34,064 bases of DNA from Zeimonas arvi (GCF_008039575.1 NZ_VDUY01000011.1:1-34064), one strand, 5' to 3'; shown: positions 8,536 through 16,607, numbered from the stretch's first letter. The notes: generated from the sequence alone by a model not told the origin. Numbers and translations: made by a program.

Positions 8536-10344
8536 ATGGTCGATGCAGACGGCGCCGCGGTCGGCGCCGAGCGCGAGCGGCTCCACGCCCGCCAGGGCGC
8601 ATTCGCCTCGGTGTCGGCGCTCGCGGTCGCGGCCTGGATGGCCGCGATCGCCGCGGGCTCGGTGCCCGACACCCTGCTCGCGGCCTGGCTGCTCGCCTCG
8701 GCGCTCGCCGTGGCGGCCACCGCCAGCGCGCTACCCGCGCTCCGGCGCCTGAAGGACGACCAGTTCCCCGCCGCAGCCCGCCTGCAGCAGGCCGGGGCGG
8801 CGCTCGCCGGCCTGGTGTCGGGCGCCGCGGCCACCCTGTTCCTGCCCGCGCTCTCGTGGCCGGCTCGCGCCGCGCTCAGCGTCGCCGCCTGCGCCGGGCT
8901 GGCCGGCGCCATCGTCGAGCCCGGCCGGCAGGGGCCGGCCTTCCGGTTGCAGCTGGCCTGCTGCGCCGGCCAGTTCGCGCTGGCCTGGTGGCGCCTGGGA
9001 GAACCGGGCGCCGCCCAGGTCGCCTGGGCGCTGGCCGGCTTCGCCGTGCTCGCGGCGGCGACCTCGACCGCCGTCGACCGGCTGAACCGGCAATCGCTGG
9101 CGCGCGCGATCGAGAACCAGCGGCTCGCCGAATCGCTGGCCCAGGCCCGCGACGAGGCGGTTGCCGCGGATCGCGCCAAGTCCCATTTCATCGCCGCGGC
9201 CAGCCACGACCTGCGCCAGCCCGCGGCCGCCCTGGCGCTCACCGCCAGCCTCCTGCGCCGGCAAGTCGGCGACCCAGCCCTCGCGCCAGCCATGCAGGGG
9301 CTCGAGCGCTCGGTGGCAACGCTCAACGATCTGCTGGGGCAGCTGCTCGATCTCTCCCGCCTCGACGCCGGCCGCATCGCCCCCGAGATCCGGCCGGTGG
9401 CGATCGACGCCCTGATCGGCGAGCTGCTCGGGGAAATCGCGTCGCAGGCCGGGGCGCGCGGCCTGCGCCTGAGAGCGATCGGCAGCGGGTGCGAGCTCGA
9501 CTGCGACCCGGTGCTGGTGGCCCGGATGCTGCGCAACCTGCTCGACAACGCGCTCAGGCACACCGAGCGCGGCGGCATCACCGTGACGGCCCGCGCCGTG
9601 TCAGCTCCTGCCGGGGCGGCCCGCACCGGGGCGACATTCGAGATCGCGGTGGCCGACAGCGGTTGCGGCATCGCCCCCGAGCACCAGCGCCGCGTCTTCG
9701 ACGAGCACTACCAGATCGGCAACGCCGCGCGGCAGCGCGGCAACGGCCTAGGCCTGGGACTCGCGCTGGTGCGCCGCATCGCCGCGCTGCACGACGCGTC
9801 CGTCTCGCTGCGATCCACGCCCGGTCGCGGCAGCCGCTTCACGCTGCGGTTTCGCAGCGCCGTCTCTCGGCCGCTTGCGGCCGGGAAGGCGCCGCCCGGC
9901 GAAGCCCCGCCTGCCGGCGAGTCCCTGTCTGCCGGCGGCTATGCCCTCGAGACGAGGCCGGAGCCGGTCCCCGCGCCGGTCAGGCGGCCGAGGCTTCTGC
10001 TCGTGGAAGACGACGAACTGCTGGCCGACGCCTTCGGGCAGTGGCTGTCGGCTGCCGGTTTCGAGGTGAGCCGGGCCGCCGACGGCCCCTCGGCGCAGGC
10101 CATCCTCGCCGCCGGCAGGCCGCTGGCCGCCGTGCTCTCCGACTTCCGCCTGCCCGGTGGACCCGACGGGATCGCGCTGCTCGAGCAGGTCCGAGAGCGT
10201 CATCCGGCTGCCCTCCGGATCCTGGTGAGCGGCGACATCGATCCCGCGCTGCCGGCCCGGGCGGCCGAAGCCGGGCTGCCGCTGTTCGCCAAGCCCGTCG
10301 ACCTGAAGCGGTTGCGCGGGCTGCTGGCCAGCCGCCTCGGCTAG
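8536..10344 (+). CDS. Membrane hybrid sensor histidine kinase with C-terminal receiver
   Basis: A 602-residue inner-membrane sensor. About six hydrophobic segments occupy residues 23-180 (roughly 23-41, 47-67, 86-106, 113-127, 138-154, 160-180), so the signal is probably sensed in or at the membrane. After a short coiled linker comes the kinase core: H-box SHDLRQP with His224, N-box RNLLDNAL (Asn338), G1 DSGCGIA (374-380) and G2 GNGLGLGLA (402-410). A Pro/Ala/Gly-rich linker (about 445-483) leads to a receiver with acidic pocket EDD (491-493), phospho-acceptor Asp536 and Lys586. The gene stands 82 bases after nrdJ and 45 bases before an OmpR-type regulator, its likely partner. GGGGAAA precedes the start. 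The N-terminal sensor family is not recognised. Confidence 0.9.
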   Translation: MVDADGAAVGAERERLHARQGAFASVSALAVAAWMAAIAAGSVPDTLLAAWLLASALAVAATASALPALRRLKDDQFPAAARLQQAGAALAGLVSGAAATLFLPALSWPARAALSVAACAGLAGAIVEPGRQGPAFRLQLACCAGQFALAWWRLGEPGAAQVAWALAGFAVLAAATSTAVDRLNRQSLARAIENQRLAESLAQARDEAVAADRAKSHFIAAASHDLRQPAAALALTASLLRRQVGDPALAPAMQGLERSVATLNDLLGQLLDLSRLDAGRIAPEIRPVAIDALIGELLGEIASQAGARGLRLRAIGSGCELDCDPVLVARMLRNLLDNALRHTERGGITVTARAVSAPAGAARTGATFEIAVADSGCGIAPEHQRRVFDEHYQIGNAARQRGNGLGLGLALVRRIAALHDASVSLRSTPGRGSRFTLRFRSAVSRPLAAGKAPPGEAPPAGESLSAGGYALETRPEPVPAPVRRPRLLLVEDDELLADAFGQWLSAAGFEVSRAADGPSAQAILAAGRPLAAVLSDFRLPGGPDGIALLEQVRERHPAALRILVSGDIDPALPARAAEAGLPLFAKPVDLKRLRGLLASRLG

Positions 10345-10389
10345 AATCGCCGCCATCGACTCCCAGGTGACCCGGTTCCCCACTCCCGC

Positions 10390-11118
10390 ATGGCTGAACG
10401 CTTGCTCGTCGTCGACGACGAAGAGGACATCCGAGAGCTGCTCGACACCTACCTGACCGGCTACGGCTTCGAGGTCAGGACGGTCGCCAGCGGCGCCCAG
10501 ATGCGCGCGGCGCTGCAGGAGGCCCACTGCGACCTGGTCCTGCTGGACCTCGGCCTGCCCGGCGAGGACGGCCTGACGCTGGCCCGGGAGCTGCGCGCCG
10601 ACCCGAACATCGGGATCATCATCGTCACCGGTCGCGGCCAGCCGGTGGACCGGATCATCGGGCTGGAAGTCGGCGCTGACGACTACGTGGCCAAACCCTT
10701 CGAACTGCGGGAACTGGTCGCCCGCGTGCGCAGCGTGCTGCGCCGGATCAATGCGGCCGCGCCCGGCCCGGCCAGCGCTGCGCCGAACGACGACCGCCTG
10801 AGCTTCGAGGGCTGGCGCATCGACCTGGCGGCCCGCTCGCTGCATCGCCCGGACCACGCGCCGGTCGTGCTGACCACCGGCGAATTCGACCTGCTCGCGG
10901 CCTTCGTTCGGCACCCGAACAAGGTGCTGTCGCGCGACGAACTCATGGACATGATCCACAATCGCGAGGCCGGCCCCTACGACCGTTCGATCGACGTCCA
11001 GGTCGGGCGCCTGCGACGCAAGATCGAACGCGACCCGTCGCGGCCCGAGATGATCAAGTCGGTGCGCGGCATCGGCTACGTCTTCGCCCCGCGCGTGTGC
11101 CACGAGCGCCCCGCATGA
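10390..11118 (+). CDS. OmpR/PhoB-family response regulator
   Basis: A 242-residue two-component transcription factor. The receiver has acidic residues in VVDDEED (9-13), phospho-acceptor Asp53 in LLDLGLPG, Thr80 and Lys102 in the AKPFELREL switch. The C-terminal winged helix (about 135-237) shows the OmpR pattern TTGEFDLL, RDELMDMI, SIDVQVGRLRRKIE and VRGIGYVF. Its stop overlaps the ATG of the following PAS hybrid kinase (ATGA), so the two are translationally coupled. The membrane kinase upstream is also a candidate partner. No good Shine-Dalgarno sequence is visible before the ATG at 10390. DNA target unknown. Confidence 0.93.
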   Translation: MAERLLVVDDEEDIRELLDTYLTGYGFEVRTVASGAQMRAALQEAHCDLVLLDLGLPGEDGLTLARELRADPNIGIIIVTGRGQPVDRIIGLEVGADDYVAKPFELRELVARVRSVLRRINAAAPGPASAAPNDDRLSFEGWRIDLAARSLHRPDHAPVVLTTGEFDLLAAFVRHPNKVLSRDELMDMIHNREAGPYDRSIDVQVGRLRRKIERDPSRPEMIKSVRGIGYVFAPRVCHERPA

Positions 11119-13160
11119 AATCGATCGACTTTCCCGCCCTGTACGAGCGGATCTTCCACACCGCCGCCGACGCGCTGATCGTGACCGATTCGGACGGCCG
11201 GATCCGCCTCGCCAATCGCCAGGCCGAGCGCCTGTTCGGCTACGCGGGTGATGCCCTGCTCGCGCTGGCCATCGAGGACCTCCTGCCGCAGCGCTTCCGG
11301 GAGAACCACCGCCGCTATCGGACTCACTACGAGCGCAAGCCCGAGTCCCGGCCGATGGGAATGAACCTCGCGCTGTGCGCGCTGCACCACGATGGCCACG
11401 AGTTCCCGGTCGAAATCAGCCTGAGCCCCTTCCCGCTCGACCACCAGACCCTGGTCTGCGCGAACGTGCGCGACGTCTCCGAACTGCAGCGCGCGCGCGA
11501 GCTCGCGGTGCACGCCCGGCAGGCCACCGCGATCGCCGAGTTCGGCCGGATGGCGCTGGCGACCAAGGACGTCGATGCGATGCAGCGCGAGGCCTGCCGG
11601 CTGGCGGCGCTTCACCTCGACGCCGCCCGCGCGCTCGTCCTGCGTCGCGAAGCAGGGCGTCGCGAGCTCGGCCCGGTCGCCACGACCGGTTTCGACGCGG
11701 AGCGCCTGGAAGCGGTGCTGACGATGGTCAGCGATCGGTGGCGAAACGAGGCCGGCATTCCCACCGACGAACCGCTCATGCTCGATCCGCCCGATGCGGC
11801 GCCGCATGCCGCGAGCGCGCGAAGCGAGCGTTCGACCGCCGGCCTCATGCTGTGCGCCATCCCCGGCGAAGACGGCTGCGCGGGACTGATCGGCGCCTGT
11901 GCGGCCGGACGGCGCAACTTCACCCGCGACGACGCCAGCTTCCTGCAGTCGCTGGCCAACACGCTGGGTGCGATGCTGCAACGCGAGCAGGCCGAGGCCC
12001 GGCTCTTCCAGTCGCAGCGCCTGGAGGCCCTGGGCCAGCTCACCGGCGGCGTGGCCCACGACTTCAACAACCTGCTGACCGTGGTCTCGGGCAACCTGCA
12101 GATGCTCGAGGAGCGGCTCGACGACCCGTTCTCGCAGAAGCTCGCGAAGGCCGCGATGCGGGCAACCGGACGCGGCGCCGACCTGACCCGCAAGCTGCTG
12201 GCCTTCTCGCGCCGGCAGACGCTGCAGCCGCGCGCGATCGACATCGTCCAGCTGCTCGATTCGCTCGCCGAAGTGCTCCGGCGCACGCTCGGCGCGCACA
12301 TCGACGTGCGCACCGCCTGCGATCCCGACCTGCCGACCGCGAAGGCGGACCCGGGGATGCTCGACACCGCCCTGCTCAATCTGGCGGTCAACGCGCGCGA
12401 CGCGATGCCCGACGGCGGGCGCCTCACGCTCGAGGCGCGCCGTGCCGTACTCGACGACGACTACGCCGCGCGATACACCGAGGTCGTGCCCGGCGAGTAC
12501 GTCGAGATCGCGGTCAGCGACAACGGCAGCGGCATGCCCCCCGAAGTGCTGGCGCGCGCCTTCGAGCCCTTCTTCACCACCAAGGACAGCGGCAAGGGCA
12601 GCGGACTGGGGCTCAGCCTGGTCTACGGTTTCGTCAAGCAGTCCGGCGGCCACATTGCGGTCTACAGCGAACAGGGCATCGGCACGACGATCCGGCTCTA
12701 CCTGCCGGTGGTCACCGACGAGGTGGTGCGCCGGGCCACGCGCGACCCGGCGGAGATTCGCGGCGGGCACGAAACCATCCTCGTCGTGGAAGACGACGAA
12801 GCGGTGCGCGAGGTTGCGGTGGGCTTCGTGAGCAAGCTGGGTTATCGGGTGCTGCAGGCGGCCGACGCGCAGCAGGCGCTTGCCCTGCTCGCGCGCGAGC
12901 CGGCGATCGACCTGCTGTTCACCGACGTGGTGCTGCGCGGCGAAGTGGACGGCCCGCAGCTCGCCCGCGAGGCGATGCGGCGCAAGCCGGGGCTGAAAGT
13001 GCTCTACACGTCCGGCTACGCGCGCAATGCGCTGCCGATGCAGCGCGAGCTCGACGGGAGCATCGAACTGCTCAGCAAGCCGTATCAGATCGGGCAGCTT
13101 GCCCGGATGCTGCGCCGGGCGCTCGACGAGCCGGCCTCGCGGGTCGCGCCCGCGCCCTGA
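11115..13160 (+). CDS. Cytosolic PAS-GAF hybrid histidine kinase with C-terminal receiver
   Basis: A 681-residue soluble hybrid kinase without membrane segments. The order is a PAS domain (about 8-122), a GAF-like domain (about 135-290), a phospho-acceptor helix GGVAHDFNNLL with His315, an ATPase domain (Asn426 in VNARDAM, SDNGSGM, GKGSGLGLSL) and a receiver (552-672: EDDE at 559-562, Asp604, Lys655). The PAS segment RENHRRYRTHY places His65 where FixL has its heme-ligating histidine, but the FixL oxygen-contact arginine seems to be Asn here, and many non-heme PAS domains carry this histidine. The start at 11115 is chosen for its ATGA overlap with the response regulator. With the membrane kinase it probably forms a multi-input phosphorelay onto the OmpR-type regulator. 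Confidence 0.92.
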   Translation: MKSIDFPALYERIFHTAADALIVTDSDGRIRLANRQAERLFGYAGDALLALAIEDLLPQRFRENHRRYRTHYERKPESRPMGMNLALCALHHDGHEFPVEISLSPFPLDHQTLVCANVRDVSELQRARELAVHARQATAIAEFGRMALATKDVDAMQREACRLAALHLDAARALVLRREAGRRELGPVATTGFDAERLEAVLTMVSDRWRNEAGIPTDEPLMLDPPDAAPHAASARSERSTAGLMLCAIPGEDGCAGLIGACAAGRRNFTRDDASFLQSLANTLGAMLQREQAEARLFQSQRLEALGQLTGGVAHDFNNLLTVVSGNLQMLEERLDDPFSQKLAKAAMRATGRGADLTRKLLAFSRRQTLQPRAIDIVQLLDSLAEVLRRTLGAHIDVRTACDPDLPTAKADPGMLDTALLNLAVNARDAMPDGGRLTLEARRAVLDDDYAARYTEVVPGEYVEIAVSDNGSGMPPEVLARAFEPFFTTKDSGKGSGLGLSLVYGFVKQSGGHIAVYSEQGIGTTIRLYLPVVTDEVVRRATRDPAEIRGGHETILVVEDDEAVREVAVGFVSKLGYRVLQAADAQQALALLAREPAIDLLFTDVVLRGEVDGPQLAREAMRRKPGLKVLYTSGYARNALPMQRELDGSIELLSKPYQIGQLARMLRRALDEPASRVAPAP

Positions 13161-13192
13161 ACCGACCGGGCTCGGACCACGCGGGACTCGGA

Positions 13193-13210
13193 CCGCGGCG
13201 GGCGCCGCGG
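13193..13210. terminator. GC-rich hairpin between convergent genes, possible bidirectional terminator
   Basis: The sequence is an 18-base near-perfect palindrome: CCGCGGCG (13193-13200) and CGCCGCGG (13203-13210). It sits in the 67-base gap between the hybrid kinase and the convergent FNR-like gene. The stem is strong but there is no T-run, so intrinsic termination is not certain. Confidence 0.35.
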
Positions 13211-13227
13211 ACCCGGTCGATGCGGAC

Positions 13228-13998
13228 TCAGGCGCCGATTTCGCGGCGGCTGTCGACGCGACCGATCACCGCCTTCAGCGCGCACAGCTCTAGGATCGTG
13301 ATCTCGCGATTGCGCACCGCGATCAGGCCCTCGGCCTGGAACCGGGACAGGATCCGGCTGACCGTCTCGAGCTTGAGCCCGAGCAGGCTGCCGATCTCCT
13401 CGCGGGTCATGCGCAGCAGGAACTGCGTGGCCGACCAGCCGCGCGCGGCCAGGCGCTTGGACAGGTTCAGCAGGAAGGCCGCCAGCCTTTCCTCCGCCCG
13501 CATGGAGCCGAGCAGCAGCATCAGCGTGCGCTCGCGCTGGATCTCGCCGGCCAGCAGCTTGAAGAGTTCGCGCTGCAGCGCGGGCTCGCGGCTGGCCAGG
13601 GCATCGAGTTCCTCGAAGGGGATCTCGACGACCTCGCTGTCCTCGAGCGCGATCGCGTCGCCGCCGCAGGCCTCGGAGCCCACGCTGTCGAGCCCCAGCA
13701 CTTCGCCGGCCATGTGGAAGCCGGTGACCTGTTCGCGCCCGTCTTCGGTGAGCAGCACCGACTTGAACGACCCGGCGCGGATCCCGTGCAGCGCATGGAA
13801 GGGGGCGCCCGCGTGGAACAGGTACTCGCCCCGGCGAACCCGCCGGCGCGTGCCGCCCACCCGCATCAGCAGGGGCTCGAGCGCTGCCATGCCCGCCAGG
13901 CCGACATCGGTGACCGAACGGCCCGCCGGACGCGCGGTCCCCGGGGCGATCTGGCCGGTGGCGGCGCGGCGGGTAGTCTGCGTGGCGGTCTGGAACAT
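13228..13998 (-). CDS. Crp/Fnr-family regulator with FNR-type recognition helix but no Fe-S cysteines
   Basis: A 256-residue transcription factor close to FNR across the effector domain, dimer helix and helix-turn-helix. The recognition helix contains ETVSR (211-215), which in E. coli FNR contacts the TTGAT half-site, so it should bind TTGAT-N4-ATCAA-like DNA. FNR senses oxygen through four Cys ligands (20, 23, 29, 122). Here the N-terminal region has no Cys at all, and the Cys122 position (FNR VCEIPFE) is Val124 in VVEIPFE. The only cysteines are 111 and 239. It therefore cannot bind an FNR-type cluster and must be controlled otherwise: by level, a ligand, heme or redox, as in FixK/DNR-like proteins. 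AGGAAACGGAG precedes the ATG. Two FNR-like sites lie upstream of the next two transcription units. Confidence 0.93.
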   Translation of the reverse strand: MFQTATQTTRRAATGQIAPGTARPAGRSVTDVGLAGMAALEPLLMRVGGTRRRVRRGEYLFHAGAPFHALHGIRAGSFKSVLLTEDGREQVTGFHMAGEVLGLDSVGSEACGGDAIALEDSEVVEIPFEELDALASREPALQRELFKLLAGEIQRERTLMLLLGSMRAEERLAAFLLNLSKRLAARGWSATQFLLRMTREEIGSLLGLKLETVSRILSRFQAEGLIAVRNREITILELCALKAVIGRVDSRREIGA

Positions 13999-14137
13999 GG
14001 TCGACTCCGTTTCCTGTCGTAGATCAATGAATCGTCAGGAAGGACTCTACCGAGCGGCGGCAACGCCTCGATTGCACGCGCGAAACGGACGGTAACGGTT
14101 TGTAACGACGCCCCACATCATCGGGGCGAGTCGCACA

Positions 14138-14180
14138 TTGACCGGGATCATGCTTTCCGGCGTGCCCGACCGGCGATACT
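14138..14180 (+). promoter_or_regulatory. FNR-type class II promoter upstream of the DUF4010 gene
   Basis: TTGAC-CGGG-ATCAT (14138-14151) matches the FNR consensus TTGAT-N4-ATCAA at 8 of 10 positions. A -10-like box GATACT follows at 14175-14180. The site centre lies about 30 bases before the -10 box, the spacing of class II FNR/CRP activation (site centred near -41.5). No good -35 box is present, as expected for an activator-dependent promoter. Regulation by the adjacent FNR-like protein is inferred. Confidence 0.5.
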
Positions 14181-14188
14181 TGATCTCG

Positions 14189-15490
14189 ATGGACTTCTCC
14201 GAACTCATCCAACTGCGTTTCGGCGCGAATCCCGAGGCGGGACTGCTGCGCACCTTCGCGATCGCGCTGGCGATCGGCCTGCTGATCGGCCTGGAAAGGG
14301 AGCGCCACGCCGAGCCCGTCGCCGGCTTGCGGACCTTCGGGCTGACAGGTTTGCTCGGCGCGGTCTGTGCGATGCTGGCCGAGATGTACGCCTTTCCGTG
14401 GCTGCTCGCGGCCGGCGTGCTCGCCGTCGGCGGCATGACCGTGACCGCGCACATCCACGATCGCGCCGCCCGGGCCGATCCGGACACCACGACCACGGTG
14501 GCCATCATGCTGTGCTTCGGGCTGGGCGCGCTGGTCTGGGGCGGTTATGCCGAGATCGCCGCGCCGCTGGCGATCGTCGTGACCTCGCTGCTGTACTTCA
14601 AGCCCGAGCTGAAGGGCATCACCGAGGGGCTGGGCCGGCGCGACCTGGTCTCGATCCTGCAATTCGGCGTCCTGAGCCTGATCATCCTGCCGGTGGTTCC
14701 CGACCGGGGCTACGGCCCCTACGGCGCCCTGAATCCGCATCGGATCTGGCTGATGGTCGTCCTGATCTCGGGCGTGAGCCTGGCCGGCTACCTGGCCCTC
14801 CGGATGGTCGGCCCGAAGCACGGAGCGGCGCTGGTGGGCCTGCTGGGCGGCCTGGTCTCCTCGACCGCCACGACCCTCACCTACTCGCGCGAGGCACGCG
14901 AGTCGGGCAGCGACACCCGGCTGTCGGCCCTGGTGATCCTGCTCGCCTGCTCGGTCGTCTTCGGGCGCCTCGCGGTGCTCTGCGCGGTCACCGCGCCGGC
15001 GCTGCTGACGGGCCTCTGGCCGCTGCTGCTGGCCGGAGCGCTGCCGCTGCTGGGCGCCGCCGCCCTCACCTGGAAGCACATGGGCGAACAGGGTCCGCCG
15101 TCGATGCCCGAGGTCGGCAACCCCACCGAGCTGCGCACCTCGCTCTCCTTCGGCGCCTTGTACGCGCTGGTCCTGGTGCTGGCCGCGATCCTGTCCAACG
15201 AGGTCGGCGCCGGCGGTCTCTACGCGCTGGCAGCCGTCTCGGGCATGACCGATGTCGACGCGATCGCCCTGTCGGGCATGCAGCTGCTGGGCCTGGACCA
15301 GATCGGCGGCGACGAGGCGATCACGGTGATCGGCCTCGCGGTGCTCTCGAACACCGTGGTGAAGGCAGCGACCGCGGTCGCGGTCGGGGGGCGCGCCCTG
15401 GGGCGCCGGATCACGGCAGGCTTCGGCGGCAGCGCACTCGCGATCGTGGCGACGCTGCTGTGGGTTCAGGCCAACGGCGCCGCCTCGTGA
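14189..15490 (+). CDS. MgtC/SapB-DUF4010 family inner-membrane protein
   Basis: A 433-residue polytopic membrane protein. The N-terminal part (about 20-150) resembles MgtC/SapB: ALAIGLLIGLERER, then GLRTFGLTGLLGA. The rest is the DUF4010 domain with many hydrophobic segments and motifs such as GLLGGLVSSTATTLTYS and SGMTDVDAIALS. MgtC relatives are linked to Mg2+ limitation and membrane energetics, but the role of this two-domain type is unknown. Start choice is uncertain: ATG at 14189 has no Shine-Dalgarno and would fall within 2-3 bases of the predicted transcription start, implying a leaderless message. An in-frame ATG at 14150 would lie inside the FNR-like site. The upstream promoter suggests low-oxygen or stress control. 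Confidence 0.85.
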   Translation: MDFSELIQLRFGANPEAGLLRTFAIALAIGLLIGLERERHAEPVAGLRTFGLTGLLGAVCAMLAEMYAFPWLLAAGVLAVGGMTVTAHIHDRAARADPDTTTTVAIMLCFGLGALVWGGYAEIAAPLAIVVTSLLYFKPELKGITEGLGRRDLVSILQFGVLSLIILPVVPDRGYGPYGALNPHRIWLMVVLISGVSLAGYLALRMVGPKHGAALVGLLGGLVSSTATTLTYSREARESGSDTRLSALVILLACSVVFGRLAVLCAVTAPALLTGLWPLLLAGALPLLGAAALTWKHMGEQGPPSMPEVGNPTELRTSLSFGALYALVLVLAAILSNEVGAGGLYALAAVSGMTDVDAIALSGMQLLGLDQIGGDEAITVIGLAVLSNTVVKAATAVAVGGRALGRRITAGFGGSALAIVATLLWVQANGAAS

Positions 15491-15513
15491 TCGCGAGCGG
15501 GCAGACGACCCGA

Positions 15514-15554
15514 TTGCCCAGAATCAACACGAAAGTCCCGCGCTGCCCTAGGAT
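15514..15554 (+). promoter_or_regulatory. FNR-type class II promoter upstream of usp
   Basis: TTGCC-CAGA-ATCAA (15514-15527) matches TTGAT-N4-ATCAA at 8 of 10 positions, with a perfect right half. A -10-like TAGGAT lies at 15549-15554, about 28.5 bases from the site centre, close to class II spacing. It stands in the 140-base gap before usp. FNR/Anr control of universal stress genes is known in other proteobacteria; control here is inferred. Confidence 0.5.
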
Positions 15555-15630
15555 TGCATCGAGACGATGGCTGCAGTGCTTCGGGCCCGTTCGGCAACGA
15601 TTTCGTAACGACACGATGGAGAGCTGAAAG

Positions 15631-16074
15631 ATGTACAAACATATCCTGGTCCCCACCGACGGCTCGGACCTGTCCAACGAAGCAGTGGCCAAGGCAATCC
15701 AGTTCGCGAAGGAAACCGGCGCGAAGCTCACCGTGCTCCACGTGATGCCCGAGTACATCCCGCCCGCCTTCGCCGAGTTCCCGGCCGCCGGCCAGGCCTC
15801 CTTCGCGGAGTTCATGAAGGCGACCGAGGAAACCGCCAAGACCGTGCTGGGCGAGGCCAGGAAATCGGCCGACGGCGCGGGCGTCGGCTGCGAGACCGTC
15901 TCCATCCGCCACACCCAACCCTACCGCGCGATCATCGACCTGGCACGCGACAAGGCCTGCGACCTGATCTTCATGTCCTCGCACGGCCGGCGCGGCCTGA
16001 GCGCCCTGGTGCTGGGCAGCGAAACCAACAAGGTGCTCACGCATTCGAGCATTCCGGTGCTGGTCTTCCGTTGA
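15631..16074 (+). CDS. Universal stress protein, UspA family
   Basis: A 147-residue cytosolic protein with one Usp domain. It opens with the typical MYKHILVPTDGSDLS. Residues 119-130 give the ATP-binding motif G-2X-G-9X-S-type (GRRG...LGSET), so it should be an ATP-binding Usp. The last strand is IPVLVF. Such proteins help survival under starvation, anoxia and oxidative stress, by mechanisms still poorly defined. A GGAGAG ribosome site precedes the ATG. Its stop TGA overlaps a TTG start for the nuclease downstream (TTGA), implying coupled translation. A putative FNR-type promoter lies upstream. Confidence 0.95.
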   Translation: MYKHILVPTDGSDLSNEAVAKAIQFAKETGAKLTVLHVMPEYIPPAFAEFPAAGQASFAEFMKATEETAKTVLGEARKSADGAGVGCETVSIRHTQPYRAIIDLARDKACDLIFMSSHGRRGLSALVLGSETNKVLTHSSIPVLVFR

Positions 16075-16607
16075 TCGCCGCACGGCGCGCCGCCGCGCGC
16101 GCCCTGCTCTGCCTGCTCGCCCTGGCATTCGCGCCGGTCGGCCTGCCGGCGTCGGCGGCGCGAAGCGCCGCAAGCGCCCCGATCGCGGCGGTCGCCGTCG
16201 GCGTCGACGACGGCGACTCCTTCGTGGCCCGCAAGCAGGACGGCGCGAAGATCCGCGTCAGGATCGCCGGCATCGATGCCCCGGAGAAATCGCAGCCCTG
16301 GGCAGCCCTCGCCCGGCAGCGCCTGCGCGGCCTGCTGGTCGGCCGGGAGGTCCGCATCAAGCCGCTGAAGACCGATCCCTGGGGACGCTACGTGGCCGTG
16401 ATCGAGGTCGACGGCGAGGATCCCGCGCTGGCGATGATCCTGAACGGCCTGGCCTGGCATTTCGCGCGCTACGACCGCGACCTTCCTCCGCCGCTCAGGC
16501 CGCGCTACGCGCAGGCCGAGGCGCAGGCCCGCGAGCGCCGCGCCGGACTCTGGCAGGCGCCCGACCCGGAACCGCCCTGGGACTTCAGGAAGCGGAACCC
16601 GCGCTGA
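16071..16607 (+). CDS. Secreted thermonuclease-family (SNase) nuclease
   Basis: A 178-residue protein with an N-terminal signal sequence (Arg-rich start, hydrophobic core about 11-24, probable cleavage after an ASA or similar near 28-36). The staphylococcal-nuclease domain covers about 40-165. Catalytic positions are kept: Asp in DDGDS (47/49), Arg64, Asp69 and Glu72 in VRIAGIDAPE, and Arg106 in DPWGRY. It should be a Ca2+-dependent phosphodiesterase acting on DNA or RNA in the periplasm or outside. The TTG start is chosen because it overlaps the usp stop (TTGA) and gives a sensible signal peptide. Its 3' end overlaps convergent rlmB by 23 bases. Co-transcription with usp is unusual and unexplained. 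Confidence 0.85.
   Translation: MIAARRAAARALLCLLALAFAPVGLPASAARSAASAPIAAVAVGVDDGDSFVARKQDGAKIRVRIAGIDAPEKSQPWAALARQRLRGLLVGREVRIKPLKTDPWGRYVAVIEVDGEDPALAMILNGLAWHFARYDRDLPPPLRPRYAQAEAQARERRAGLWQAPDPEPPWDFRKRNPR

Noticed and set aside
14035-14050. CRISPR or tandem repeats in the intergenic spaces.
   Set aside because: No regularly spaced repeats were found here or elsewhere in the window; only isolated inverted repeats and the tRNA-tail duplication.
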